A DNA stretch of 64,000 nt, taken from Bacillota bacterium. Its GTDB lineage: Bacteria > Bacillota > Clostridia > Oscillospirales > Ruminococcaceae. The notes beneath the pieces are model-generated. The model was not told the DNA's origin. It did not search any database and saw only the letters and a program-made list of their open reading frames with translations. The translations under genes were made by a program, and so were the position numbers. The stretch lies in NCBI GenBank assembly GCA_023433405.1, contig JAEZCT010000041.1, positions 1 to 64,000 on the forward strand. The letters run 5' to 3'. Positions 1 through 9,800 of the stretch are shown here, one piece after another. Numbering within the stretch: the first letter of the stretch is position 1; every line of letters starts with the position of its first letter.

Positions 1-55
1 TTAAAGTCCTTTGCTCTTCATCGGTAAGATTTACTTTGTACTTCTTTTTTGGCAT
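1..55 (-). mobile_element. 5' end of an IS630-like transposase (partial at window edge)
   Basis: Reading leftward from the ATG at 55 gives 18 codons, MPKKKYKVNLTDEEQRTL, open to the window edge. The basic start followed by a V(N/D)LT.EE pattern resembles the N-terminus of IS630-family transposases, just before their helix-turn-helix. A good ribosome binding site (AAAGGGGTG on the minus strand) lies about 5 bases upstream. Only the first residues are visible, so the family call is by resemblance, and another small DNA-binding protein is possible. Confidence 0.45.
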
Positions 56-151
56 TTGATACACCCCTTTGTTTAAGTATATCACCTTTGCCATATTATA
101 CAACTATTAGTTTTAACAATGTACTAGGAAAAGTAAAGCGGAGGAATGTAA

Positions 152-703
152 ATGAAAATGAAACGATACATAATATCCCTTGTGGTAATCCTCGCCTTCC
201 TTACCCTTCTCATAAGCTCCTGCCAAGGAGCACCAACGGATGCGTCGATGACGGGTGAAAAAGAGGGAGTCCATGTGGGTGAGGTCACACAGGACAAGCC
301 TCTTGATGAAGAAGTGATGGTGCCGGAAGGGTTTGGCGGCAAAGAAATTGAAACGGATTCAAAGCCCGAACCGGATTTGGTGGAAGAAACCAGTTCTGTT
401 GCCTCTGGCAGTTCTCAGGAAAGCAGCTCACAAGCATCCAGCACACAACCCGATGCATACACCACTGTTGTTGTCGACAATGACTACGGCGGCCTGAATG
501 GGGATTACCGGGAGGATATCATTGACCCTGAAATGGAAAAAGAGCTGCTAAAAAGTGAGGTAATAGTTTACGTCATGGAATCGGGCGGCTATTATCACCG
601 CAGCGGATGCTATTATGTGGGAGGCGAAAAGCGCGCTATTACCTTAGAAAAAGCCCTGGATGAGGGATATGAATGGTGCGATATATGCAGACCGCCTAAG
701 TGA
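152..703 (+). CDS. lipoprotein with a C-terminal Cys-rich HxxxC...CxxC module
   Basis: The 183-residue product begins with a lipoprotein signal peptide (basic MKMKRY, hydrophobic stretch, lipobox LISSC at about residues 20-24), so it should be anchored outside the membrane. The middle is acidic and Ser-rich (about residues 70-100), typical of an extracellular linker. The C-terminus holds YYHRSGCYYV followed by ALDEGYEWCDICRP, a pattern seen as a small tail module on many Firmicute secreted or nuclease proteins; two Cys pairs plus His suggest metal binding, which is inference. The start is supported by GGAGG 6 bases upstream of the ATG. Specific function unknown. Confidence 0.75.
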   Translation: MKMKRYIISLVVILAFLTLLISSCQGAPTDASMTGEKEGVHVGEVTQDKPLDEEVMVPEGFGGKEIETDSKPEPDLVEETSSVASGSSQESSSQASSTQPDAYTTVVVDNDYGGLNGDYREDIIDPEMEKELLKSEVIVYVMESGGYYHRSGCYYVGGEKRAITLEKALDEGYEWCDICRPPK

Positions 704-826
704 GCCGGACTATGATGTTCATTGAAAAACCCCCGCGAAACCATTTTATTAACGTTCACAGTGACACATTTTGAATTAGTCTTGTATGTATGAGGCGGAC
801 GGCGAAAGCCGCTCGCCTCATGCATT

Positions 827-1028
827 TTACGCGATGTATTCCCGTTCCATGCTTTCCTCGGCTATATTTTGTTCGACCTGCTCCACGCTATCCATCACAC
901 CCACGTCGCGGTAGATGATGCGGATGCTCTGCTCGGCGGTGCGGGAGTATTTTTCACCGCGTTCCCCCGACCTCAATCCAGCCGATGAACAGCCGCAGGA
1001 TTTCCGGTGTCAGCTCAATGATCTCGGT
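827..1028 (-). pseudogene. fossil C-terminal tail of a large serine recombinase (DUF4368-like)
   Basis: On the minus strand, the segment entering from 1028 reads EIIELTPEILRLFIGWIEVGG and stops. Shifting frame recovers EKYSRTAEQSIRIIYRDVG and a natural end at 827-829. The combination of ELTPEIL..FI..I.V and YSRT..Q.I.I.Y matches the C-terminal domain of TndX/Tn1549-type serine recombinases. There is at least one frameshift and the catalytic domain is absent, so this is debris of an old mobile element. It abuts, in frame, another fossil at 1029-1331. Confidence 0.6.
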
Positions 1029-1331
1029 ATTAGTATAAGTTATATCCGCTTTATAAGATTTACCGGAATCCGAATCCAAACTAATCCCTGATAGATGATG
1101 GAATACTTTGTCGGCGGTATCATACTACACACCATATCCATTTTCACCAGTTCGTGGCTCTGGACTGGCATAGAATTTTAAAACATTATTATCCTCTACA
1201 ATTTGATAAGCGCCAGTAAAACTGTTACACATGATCAGAACCTTATCTTCCGAAAGAGAGACACTATAATACTCTTGTTTCCCATTAGCAATTTTCCCTG
1301 AAAAATCCGCGAAAACAGCTTGATTTTCTCA
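1029..1331 (-). pseudogene. fossil of an unknown protein fused in frame to the recombinase tail
   Basis: The minus strand is open from about 1331 for some 60 codons, including SLSEDKVLIMCNSFTGAY and LKFYASPEPRTGENGYG. An in-frame TAG then follows, after which the same frame continues (YDTADKVFHHLSGISL) and runs directly into the recombinase tail at about 1028. The composition looks like real protein rather than chance reading, but I do not recognise the family. No start with a ribosome binding site is visible. It appears to be a deletion join between two decayed genes. Confidence 0.4.
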
Positions 1332-1348
1332 ACATGCCATGATAAAAT
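1320..1348 (+). promoter_or_regulatory. probable sigma-A promoter of rpsB
   Basis: TTGATT at 1320-1325 and TAAAAT at 1343-1348 are separated by 17 bases. This places transcription start near 1355 and leaves a leader of about 140 bases before rpsB. Confidence 0.55.
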
Positions 1349-1388
1349 AAAGCGTCGTATTAAAACAAGTACGAACACAAATTACACA

Positions 1389-1458
1389 CGTCCCGTAATT
1401 GCGCGCACGGGTGCCACAGCTGTTTTGGCTCTGGTGGTGCGGTAAAACGCGCGGGACG
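1389..1458 (+). promoter_or_regulatory. structured rpsB leader, candidate ribosomal-protein autoregulatory element
   Basis: CGTCCCG (1389-1395) pairs perfectly with CGGGACG (1452-1458), closing a 70-base domain. Inside, GCCAC (1413-1417) can pair with GTGGT (1434-1438) around an AGC/GCT helix. A GC-rich multi-helix leader before a ribosomal protein gene suggests autoregulation by S2. That is inference; covariation was not tested. Confidence 0.4.
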
Positions 1459-1493
1459 GCGGGTAAAACCAAAAATCAGGAGGAAAATCGTTA

Positions 1494-2237
1494 ATGGCAG
1501 TAGTATCCATGAAGCAGCTTCTTGAAGCTGGCGTACATTTCGGCCACCAGACAAGAAGATGGAACCCCAAAATGGCTCCCTTTATCTTTACGGAGCGCAA
1601 CGGCATCTATATCATCGACCTGCAAAAGACCGTAAGGAAGCTCGAAGAGGCGTACATGTTTGTGCGTGACACCGTTTCCACCGGTAAAACAATTTTGTTT
1701 GTCGGCACCAAGAAGCAGGCGCAGGATTCAATTAAGGATGAAGCGGAAAGAGCCGGCATTCACTTTGTAAACGCCCGCTGGCTGGGCGGTATGCTCACAA
1801 ACTTTAAGACCATTCGCCGTCGTATCGGCCGCCTGACCCAGCTTCGCAAGATGCAGGAGGACGGAACCTTCGACGCGTTGCCCAAGAAAGAGGTTATTAA
1901 GCTAGACCTCGAAATCGAGAAGCTTGAGAAGTTCTTAGGCGGTATCAAGAATATGGATCGCCTCCCCGGCGCGCTGTTTATCGTCGATCCCCGCAAGGAG
2001 AAGATTGCGGTAGCCGAGGCGAAGAAGCTTGGTATTCCGATTGTCGCAATCGTTGATACCAACTGCGACCCCGATGAGGTGGATTATGTTATTCCCGGCA
2101 ACGACGACGCAATTCGTGCGGTAAAGCTCATTGCGGGCGCAATGGCAAACGCTGTGCTTGAGGGCCGTCAGGGTTCCGAGACCGAGGCTGCCGCCGCCGC
2201 TGCGGCACAGGCAAGCGAGAGCGCCGACAAGGAATAG
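1494..2237 (+). CDS. rpsB: 30S ribosomal protein S2
   Basis: The 247-residue product is a full-length S2. The N-terminal VSMKQLLEAGVHFGHQTRRW is the S2 signature, followed by IIDLQKT, ARWLGGMLTNF and LPGALFIVDP. The Ala/Glu-rich tail after residue 225 is variable in the family. S2 binds the head-body junction of the small subunit late in assembly. The start has CAGGAGGA 9 bases upstream. It is followed by a hairpin with a short T-run and then tsf, the usual bacterial order. A structured leader and sigma-A-like promoter precede it. Confidence 0.98.
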   Translation: MAVVSMKQLLEAGVHFGHQTRRWNPKMAPFIFTERNGIYIIDLQKTVRKLEEAYMFVRDTVSTGKTILFVGTKKQAQDSIKDEAERAGIHFVNARWLGGMLTNFKTIRRRIGRLTQLRKMQEDGTFDALPKKEVIKLDLEIEKLEKFLGGIKNMDRLPGALFIVDPRKEKIAVAEAKKLGIPIVAIVDTNCDPDEVDYVIPGNDDAIRAVKLIAGAMANAVLEGRQGSETEAAAAAAAQASESADKE

Positions 2238-2253
2238 TTAGAAGTCCCATACA

Positions 2254-2288
2254 GAATGCCCGGGCAAGGTTGCGCGGGCATTCCTTTT
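2254..2288 (+). terminator. hairpin between rpsB and tsf
   Basis: GAATGCCCG (2254-2262) pairs perfectly with CGGGCATTC (2275-2283), followed by CTTTT. The T-run is short, so partial read-through into tsf is expected; it would act as an attenuator that sets the tsf:rpsB ratio. Confidence 0.65.
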
Positions 2289-2369
2289 GATAAAGCGCGG
2301 TAACGCGCAAACAGAGCTTATTGTGATAAAAGAAATAAAGGATTTTAATTGAAAGGATGATAGAATACT

Positions 2370-3284
2370 ATGGCATTTACTGCAAAGGATGTAGCGGATC
2401 TGCGTGAAAAAACCGGCTGCGGTATGATGGACTGCAAAAAGGCGCTGACCGACTCGAACGGGGATATGGAAAAGGCGGTTGAGATTCTGCGTGAAAAGGG
2501 TCTTGCGGCAGCCACCAAAAAGGCAGGCAGAATTGCCGCCGAGGGTATCGTTTACGCCGCTGTTAACGCCGCAAAGAATGCGGGCGTTGTAATTGAGGTA
2601 AACGCGGAGACCGACTTTGTTGCGAAAAACGACAGCTTTATGGCGTTTGTTGACGCTTGCGCCCAGACCATTATTGCACAAAAGCCCGCCGATGTTGCGG
2701 CGCTGGAGGAATGCACCGTAACCGGCGGAACCGGCACCATTGCCGAGCTGTTGCGTGAGAAGATTTTGACCATCGGCGAGAATATCAAGATTCGCCGCTT
2801 TGTGTACGCTGAGGGCGCGCTGACCACCTATATCCACGGCGGCGGCAGAATCGGCGTTATGGTGACCTTTGATACCACCCCCGAGGTTGCCGCAAAGCCC
2901 GGCTTTGAGTCTTACGCCAAGGATATTGCCATGCAGGTTGCGGCGGCTGTCCCCACCTACTTGAACAAAGAAGCCGTTCCCTCCGAAGCGGTGGAAAAGG
3001 AGAAGGAGATTCTCACCGCACAGGCCATTAACGAGGGCAAGCCCGCTAACATTGCCGAAAAAATGGTTGTGGGCCGTATCTCCAAGTACTATAAAGAGGT
3101 CTGCCTGATTGAACAGCCCTTTGTAAAGAATGCTGACCTTACCATCAGCCAGTACACCGAGGCCACCGGCAAGGAGCTTGGCGGCACGATTAAGATTACC
3201 GGCTTCACCCGCTTTGAAAAGGGCGAGGGTCTTGAGAAGCGTACGGATAACTTCGCGGAAGAGGTTGCCGGAATGGTGAAATAG
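2370..3284 (+). CDS. tsf: translation elongation factor Ts
   Basis: The 304-residue product has the EF-Ts N-terminal UBA-like domain (KDVADLREKTGCGMMDCKKAL, quoted here up to one residue over the core signature TGCGMMDCKKAL) and the dimerisation core with EVNAETDFVAKN, the residues that insert into EF-Tu to eject GDP. EF-Ts recycles EF-Tu-GDP to EF-Tu-GTP. Length is typical. AAAGGAT lies about 11 bases before the ATG. It follows rpsB across an intergenic hairpin and ends before a strong terminator at 3339-3376, closing a two-gene unit. Confidence 0.98.
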   Translation: MAFTAKDVADLREKTGCGMMDCKKALTDSNGDMEKAVEILREKGLAAATKKAGRIAAEGIVYAAVNAAKNAGVVIEVNAETDFVAKNDSFMAFVDACAQTIIAQKPADVAALEECTVTGGTGTIAELLREKILTIGENIKIRRFVYAEGALTTYIHGGGRIGVMVTFDTTPEVAAKPGFESYAKDIAMQVAAAVPTYLNKEAVPSEAVEKEKEILTAQAINEGKPANIAEKMVVGRISKYYKEVCLIEQPFVKNADLTISQYTEATGKELGGTIKITGFTRFEKGEGLEKRTDNFAEEVAGMVK

Positions 3285-3338
3285 CAAGCGGACGGCTTGC
3301 TACAACGGCTCTTATCAGCCCCAATGGCTGGTTTTAGT

Positions 3339-3376
3339 GCAGTCCCGCGCGGTTTCGCGTGGGACTGCGTTTTTTT
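3339..3376 (+). terminator. intrinsic terminator of the rpsB-tsf unit
   Basis: GCAGTCCC (3339-3346) pairs with GGGACTGC (3361-3368) and the inner CGCG/CGCG extends the helix. Seven T residues follow at 3370-3376. Confidence 0.9.
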
Positions 3377-3517
3377 CGCCATCAAGCAGCGCCCAAGTTT
3401 GCCTTTCAGGTGGGGTTGTTTCTATTTTTAATTCCGTTTAATAAAATATGAGAAACGGGGCAGAGACGAGTCTGCATGATATTAAAACGACAGAAATAAG
3501 TAAGCGAGGTTTTTTTA

Positions 3518-3910
3518 ATGAAACTGGGAGCAACTTTGTATATTAGCAATAGTCCTGAGGCTGTCGGGTTTTACCTGGAGGCATTTGGGATGACGTTAGG
3601 ATACCATGTAAAAAATTCCGATGGAACGTTTATGCATGCAGCCTTGTTAAAAGACAACGAGGAAATTTTTGCAGTTAGTGAATCTCATAATGAAGCGCTC
3701 GTCAAAATGATGTTGAGCTCATCGCTCATAGAGGCTAGACCCACAATGAGTTATGGAATCAACTTTAGCAGCGAGGATGAAATTCGCAAAGCCTATGATA
3801 TGTTAAGAGTCGATGGGACCGTACTGCTTCCGTTGGGTCCGCTGCCATGGAGTGAGTGCGCGGCAGAGGTAGTGGACAAATACGGTGTATATTGGTATAT
3901 TTATCTTTAA
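3518..3910 (+). CDS. VOC-superfamily (glyoxalase/PhnB-like) protein
   Basis: The 130-residue product has the beta-alpha-beta-beta-beta pattern of vicinal oxygen chelate proteins: LGATLYISNSPEAVGFYLEAFG at the start (shown here by LYISNSPEAVGFYLEAFG) and PLGPLPWSECAAEVVDKYG, then WYIYL at the end. The second half matches PhnB/3-demethylubiquinone methyltransferase-like members, which act as small-molecule binding or modifying proteins. The canonical metal ligands are not obvious, so substrate and activity are unknown. A weak GCGAGG lies before the ATG. The next gene follows about 35 bases downstream and is probably cotranscribed. Confidence 0.75.
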   Translation: MKLGATLYISNSPEAVGFYLEAFGMTLGYHVKNSDGTFMHAALLKDNEEIFAVSESHNEALVKMMLSSSLIEARPTMSYGINFSSEDEIRKAYDMLRVDGTVLLPLGPLPWSECAAEVVDKYGVYWYIYL

Positions 3911-3944
3911 AAAACTGTCAAGAATTATATAGGTGTTATATATT

Positions 3945-4886
3945 ATGGGCTTATTTAGGCATACCATCAATGGCTGGTCGAGCTGGGGCAATGTATTTCA
4001 GTCTATCGAAGCATTCGCTCCCATTATCAGGCTCATTTATGAAAAAGAAAACCTGCAGCTAGAACATTTGGAACACCTTACTCCGGGAACTAACGCAGTG
4101 TTCAAGGTCGGAAATACCGTATGCAAAATCTTTGCGCCAAAGCAATCGGGTCTTGACTCGCAGTCGGATTACGATACCGAGCTGTTCGGACTTAAGCGTG
4201 CGAGCTTGCTTGGCGTTTCAGCACCAAAGCTGATTGCGAGTGGTAAAATACACGATAGGTATGAGTTTTTATACTTTATTATGGAATATATTGACGGAAA
4301 GTCACTTGGGGATACAGAAGGCGATTTGACGGATTTAGAAAAAGAGGAAATTGGGCGAAAGCTGCGTAAAATTACCGATAAGCTTAATACTCCCTGTAAG
4401 CGCTTTAATCATTGGAACGTGGTCAATCGCGAGCTTTGTAATAAGCGATGGAATAAATTGCAGGATTCTTTGAATGAAGAACGTCTGGCATATTTGCGCA
4501 ACCTCCAAATTCATCAAATGGTATACGTACACGGTGACTTAAATCGGGATAATGTGCTATTGGATAAGGATAGTAATCTGTACATTATCGATTTCGCCGA
4601 TGCGCTGCTTGCACCCGCCGAGTATGAGCTGGTTGCGTTGTGTGGCTTGTTTGACTATAGCAGTGCTTACATGCGGGGGTATTTTGGGAAGGGATACAAT
4701 GCGGGGGAGATAGCTAAAAAGTACTATAATGGCATATTATTGCACGATTTTGGCGCTGATATTATTCTTGAAAGGTTTGGTGCGTCTGATGAGCTTATGG
4801 GCCTGGATATCCTAAAGCAAAGAATTTTTGATGTGTTTGAACAGGGTAAAGGGTTTGGAAGGGGGCGGGACACACCTCTCCCATAA
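3945..4886 (+). CDS. aminoglycoside/choline-type phosphotransferase (protein-kinase-like fold)
   Basis: The product (313 residues from the ATG at 3945) has the APH fold. Residues around AVFKVGNTVCKIF form the ATP-binding lobe, FIMEYIDGKSL the hinge, VHGDLNRDNVLL the Brenner catalytic loop (HGDxxxxN), and IDFADA the metal-binding DFG-equivalent. The family phosphorylates small molecules such as aminoglycosides, choline or sugars; the substrate cannot be told from sequence. A GTG at 3933 is also in frame, but AGGTG at 3931-3935 is better placed as the ribosome site for the ATG at 3945. It follows the VOC gene closely. Confidence 0.7.
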   Translation: MGLFRHTINGWSSWGNVFQSIEAFAPIIRLIYEKENLQLEHLEHLTPGTNAVFKVGNTVCKIFAPKQSGLDSQSDYDTELFGLKRASLLGVSAPKLIASGKIHDRYEFLYFIMEYIDGKSLGDTEGDLTDLEKEEIGRKLRKITDKLNTPCKRFNHWNVVNRELCNKRWNKLQDSLNEERLAYLRNLQIHQMVYVHGDLNRDNVLLDKDSNLYIIDFADALLAPAEYELVALCGLFDYSSAYMRGYFGKGYNAGEIAKKYYNGILLHDFGADIILERFGASDELMGLDILKQRIFDVFEQGKGFGRGRDTPLP

Positions 4887-5206
4887 ACCATAGCTTTTCG
4901 CCTGATTTTATACATGTGCGCTTTTCAAAATGATCAAATAACCTAAGTGAAAAAAGCGGAAACAATCGCATACATGGGGCAATGTGCCGTTTCGCACCGC
5001 ATAAATGGAAATATATTAAAATATATAGATAAATTATGTAATATTACTTGCGCTTGTCTATTGACCGCAGTTGCTGTGTGTTGTAATATAATAATTGTGG
5101 GACTCTGCGTTTTTTGCTGCAATGATTTTGCGTTAAAATTGTACATATATTATGTGGCATCTTGGAACCGGGTTTCAGGTATTAAAAGATGAAAGGTGTG
5201 CGGCAT
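4887..5206 (+). other. intergenic region with no recognised gene
   Basis: This AT-rich 320-base stretch contains an 81-codon GTG-start reading frame without a ribosome binding site or recognisable protein character. I see no convincing promoter pair, terminator or structured RNA. It presumably contains the promoter of the next gene. Confidence 0.4.
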
Positions 5207-6709
5207 TTGAAAAGACTCTGCGCTACCCGCATCATTCCTGTATTAATTGCTGCGGTTATGCTGATAATGGGATTGGCATCCTGCTCCTATGACCTTTTGT
5301 CGGGCGAAAGCAGCGCCGCATCCTCAGAATCGGTTTCTTCCGGCGCGTTTTCGGTGGAGTATCCCCCCGAGCGGCCTGACTATAACAGCGAGGTTTCCTT
5401 TGAGGATATCTCGAGCGACATCACGGTGAGCGACGTTCTTGCGGAGGTGGGGGAGGGCTCCTCCTCCGAGGCGGTCTCCTCACAGTCTGTGTCCTCCTCT
5501 AAGGCCGTCTCCTCACAGGCGGCGTCCTCCAAGCCCGCCGCTTCCTCCTCCAAGGCAGCCTCCTCTAAGCCGGTTTCCTCCCAGACTACAACCACCACCA
5601 AGGCACCCGCGGGAGAACTGCGTGCGGTTTGGGTTTCTTATCTTGACCTTGAAACCATGTTAAAGGGCAAAAGCTCATCCGGCGCACAAAGTGCCATTAA
5701 TGCCGCGTTTGATAAGGTCGCCGGTCTTTCCATGAATGCGGTCATTGTGCAGGTGCGTCCCTTTGCCGACGCGCTCTATTCCTCCGACTATTTCCCCTGG
5801 TCGCGTATCCTCACGGGTACGCAGGGACAGGGTCCGGGCTACGATCCCCTGGGACTGATGGTGGATGCCGCCCATTCCCGCGGTCTTGATATTCATGTTT
5901 GGATAAATCCCTACCGGGTTTTGACCTCCACAAGCTACGACAAGCTGTCAGCTGGTCATATCGCCCGGGAGTGGAAGGACGAGGGCAACGATTATACCGT
6001 CACGGTAGATTCCGCCGGAATCTTCTTTAACCCCGCCCGCCAGGAGGTTCGGGATTATATCATCGACGGGGTTGCCGAGATTGTGGAGAACTACGATATC
6101 GACGGGGTTCATTACGACGACTATTTCTATCCCACAACGGCGGCTAGCTTTGACAGAACCGCCTACAGCGAGTATACGGCGGGCGGCGGCTCCAAATCCC
6201 TTGCCAATTGGCGTATGGAGAATGTCAATAAGCTTATTAAAGGAACCTACAGCGCCATCAAGGCCATCGACTCCTCTGTGCAGTTTGGGGTAAGTCCCAA
6301 CGGCAATATCGACATCAACTACTCATCCCTTTACGCCGATGTAAAAACATGGTGCCAAAGCGCCGGATACATCGACTACATCATGCCGCAGCTTTATTAC
6401 GGCTTTGATAATGAAACCTGCCCTTATGAGGCGACGCTCAAGCGCTGGAACTCCATGATAACCGCCGATGTTTCGCTGTATACCGGGCTTGCGGTCTATA
6501 AAATTGGCGTTAATGACCAATGGGCAGGTAAGGGCGCGACAGAATGGCAGAATAATTCCGACATCCTAATGCGCGAAGTAAACAGCGCGCGCAAGGCATC
6601 GAAGTATGAGGGCTTTGCCCTATACCGGTACGACAGCGTCTTTAACCCCTCAACCTCCGTAAAAGCACGCGTGAATGAGGAGCTGGGGAATTTGGAAGCG
6701 ATACTTTAA
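5207..6709 (+). CDS. GHL10-type glycosyl-hydrolase-like lipoprotein
   Basis: From the TTG at 5207 (AAAGGTG 8 bases upstream) the product has 500 residues. It starts with a lipoprotein signal (MKRLCATRIIPVLIAAVMLI, lipobox GLASC) and a Ser/Glu-rich linker of about 100 residues. The GHL10 (DUF187) TIM-barrel domain then begins with LRAVWVSYLDLETM, NAVIVQVRPFADALYSSDYF, IHVWINPYR, IDGVHYDDYFYP and DYIMPQLYYGF. Acidic residues in HYDDYF are candidate catalytic groups. Related Firmicute proteins are surface glycosidase-like enzymes whose substrates are mostly unproven; cell wall glycan is likely. An in-frame ATG at 5189 lacks a ribosome site. A second protein with a related N-terminal domain follows. 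Confidence 0.85.
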   Translation: MKRLCATRIIPVLIAAVMLIMGLASCSYDLLSGESSAASSESVSSGAFSVEYPPERPDYNSEVSFEDISSDITVSDVLAEVGEGSSSEAVSSQSVSSSKAVSSQAASSKPAASSSKAASSKPVSSQTTTTTKAPAGELRAVWVSYLDLETMLKGKSSSGAQSAINAAFDKVAGLSMNAVIVQVRPFADALYSSDYFPWSRILTGTQGQGPGYDPLGLMVDAAHSRGLDIHVWINPYRVLTSTSYDKLSAGHIAREWKDEGNDYTVTVDSAGIFFNPARQEVRDYIIDGVAEIVENYDIDGVHYDDYFYPTTAASFDRTAYSEYTAGGGSKSLANWRMENVNKLIKGTYSAIKAIDSSVQFGVSPNGNIDINYSSLYADVKTWCQSAGYIDYIMPQLYYGFDNETCPYEATLKRWNSMITADVSLYTGLAVYKIGVNDQWAGKGATEWQNNSDILMREVNSARKASKYEGFALYRYDSVFNPSTSVKARVNEELGNLEAIL

Positions 6710-6857
6710 CGTCGCACCTTATACTAATAACCGACCGAAAGGTGTATCCTGTATAAGATCAAAAGAATAGCTTTGGTTTATGGGCTTTTGCGCGGATTTT
6801 TAACTTAACAGCTGCACTTTTTGAGGGGATTAGTATTAGTTACAGGGGGAGAAACGA

Positions 6858-9800
6858 TTGTCTAGAAGGATGAAGAAAAGCGGCAGAGTGCTGGGTATTG
6901 CCCTGACTGCAAGCTTTATCGCTATAACAGTACTGGCTGGAGTATTTGCCTTTGCGCTGGACGGCTCGTCCGTGCTGCCGCCGGGCATTATTAACGCAAA
7001 CGACAGCAAGGTAAACAGCGAGGATGGAGAACAGACGCAGTCCGCCCCGGAGGATCCCGTCGTAGGCGAAAGCCCTGTTGTGGGAGAATCGCCCATAGAG
7101 CCGGAGTCGTCCTTGCCGATTGTATTCAGCAAGCCGGACGAGCTTCGCGGCGTGTACATCATTCCGGGTGAGGATTTTATCCTCAATAACACCACCTCAG
7201 CCGAGAAGGTAAAGAAGGAGATTGACGATGCGGTAGCAAGCACAGTAACCCTCGGCATGAATTCGCTGATTGTCGATCTTCGCTACAGCGACACGGTTAT
7301 CTACAAGTCGGATCTCTTCCGCTCCAAGGTGGGGGATTTTGATGTGTTGGATTATATCATACAAAGGGCGGACGAAAAGGGGCTCTACGTTTACGCGGTG
7401 TATGAGGCCATGAGCGTCCCGTCTGGCGATAAAATTGTCACCGCCGACCAGGTAAACGGCAACATCCTTGATATTATGGCACAAGGCGTCAAGGAGATTG
7501 TGGGCAGCTATGGGGTAGACGGCATACTTATTGACAATTATTTTAACGAAACGAACGAAGCCTCCTATGGTACCTATGCCGAATATGGTCTTTCCATGGG
7601 CTTTGAAAATTATATGATGCAAAGCGCCGAGGCGGTGGTTAAAACAGTAGCGGAGGCGGTGCGCCAGGCAAACCGCAACGTGCAGGTGGGCATTGCAACC
7701 ACCTCTGTGTGGGCAAATAAGGACTCAAACGAGCTGGGCTCCGATACCGCCGCAAGCTTCCAGATGCTAACCGACGGCCATGCGGACGTAAAGAAATACA
7801 TAGAGAACGATTATGTCGATTTTGTGATGGTGAAGGCCTCCGGTTCGCTTACCGATACCGCCGTACCCTTTGGCACGGTCGTAAAGTGGTGGTCGGAGCT
7901 TGCGGTACAAAACGAGATTCCCATGTACGCGGTGCATTCCGCGACCAAGGTTTGCACCGATAAAGCAGGCTGGAAAAGCCCCGATCAGCTCACCCGCCAG
8001 ATTATTGACATCAAGGATTTGCCGGGCTACAGCGGCAGCGCGTTTGATTCTCTGCGCGCGCTCGCGGCCGACCCGCAGGAGAGTACGACACTGTTAATTA
8101 ACTATTTTGGAAACAAGGTAAAGGAAGCGCATGTGCTCAAGGATCTCGCGGTCACGCAGCCCGCGAAAAAGACCTTTACCACGGCGGAGCCGACCGTTGC
8201 GTTTCAGGGAGCCTCCGACCCGAACTTTAACATTACCCTTAACGGCGACCCGTTAAGCCAGGATGAAAACGGCTATATCGTGTACGAAGCCGCACTGTCA
8301 CCTGGTCAGAACGTATTTACCTTTGAGCATAAATCCAAAAGCGTTACCTACACCATTACCCGCGACGTGCAGGTGTTAAAAGAGTTTTCACCCTCCGGCT
8401 CGGTCAACGCAATAGGCGGGGCGAAGCTTTCCGTCACAGCGGTGGCGTATCAGGGGGCGTCGGTAAAGGCGACCCTGGGCAGCCAGACCATTACGCTTAC
8501 GGAAGATACCAGCTATAATGACTCGGATGAAAAGGACTCCAGCTATCGCCGCTATGTGGGCGAGTTCACCATCCCCGCCGCCACGAGCTCCACGCAGTCG
8601 CTGGGTACCATCAAGGTCACCGCAAGCGCCCAAGGCTTTAACGACAGCGCCACCGGGGCAAGCGTGAAGGTGACCCCACAGATTTCGTATGACACCTCAG
8701 GCGGCAACGGCGACCAGATTCAGGTTACCGCTACCCAGGCCGAGACCTTCCCAACGTCTACGCTAAACGACTATTCCGACCCAAACTACCACCCGCTGCC
8801 CAAGGGAACACTGGATAAGGCCGTCAGCAACGCCCTCAGCTATACCGACGGTAAAAACAATTTTGTGTACTATATCCTTTCCTCCGGCGTGCGTGTGTAC
8901 GCAAAGGACATTAAGTTTATAGACGATAAGAGCCTTTCCGAAAACAAGATTACCAAGATGACGGTGGCCAACAACGGTCGCTATACCACAGTATCGCTTG
9001 CCATGAGCTGGCAGGCCCCCTATACGGTAAGCCTTTCCTCCTCGGCTATCAAGATCAGCTTTAAGAACACCTCCTCCGTACCGGCAAGCCTGAAGTCCCT
9101 CACCAAGAATCCGCTGTTTTCCAGCGCGAACTGGTCCGGAACCACATTGACCCTTGCCATTAGCAACGGCGGTCTTCTGGGCTATCAGGCTTCCTACGAC
9201 GGCACCACCCTAAACCTCCGCTTTAATAACCCTGCGCCCATACAGTCCTCCTCCAACAGCTACGGCTACACCCTCAACGGCGCGCGCATCGTGCTCGACC
9301 CCGGTCACACCGACTCTGATCCGGGTGCCATCGGCTTCTACCCGAATATCAACGAGCGTGAGATTAACCGCGCCATCGCTTCGAAAACCAAGGAGATTCT
9401 CTCCAATCTGGGCGCTTCGGTGCAGATAAATCCTTCCCCCTCCTCCTCCTCGCTGGAGGGGCGTATGGCAAACTCGTTGGCGTTTGAGCCGCACCTGCTC
9501 ATCTGTATTCACAACAATTCCGGTGGAACCACCGCCACGGGTACAGAGAGCTACTACTTTAACTCCTTCTCGCAGCCGCTTGCAGGCTATGCCGCGGAGC
9601 GGGTTTCCGCACGGCTTGGCATAAGAAACCGCGGCGCGAAGTTCTCATATTTCTACATGACGCGCAACTTTGCGTTCCCCGCTACGTTGACCGAGTATGG
9701 CTTTGTCAGCAATCCAACCGAGTATAAGCTGCTTATCAGTGATGAAGGACAGGCGGCGATGGCACGGGGGACGGTGGAGGCAATCATCAAGTTTTTCCAA

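Noticed and set aside
2238..3287. 349-codon minus-strand frame opposite tsf
   Set aside because: Shadow of the tsf reading frame; the plus-strand protein is an unmistakable EF-Ts.
4947..5192. 81-codon open frame after the phosphotransferase gene
   Set aside because: GTG start without ribosome site, Cys-rich chance-like translation, overlaps the start of the next gene.
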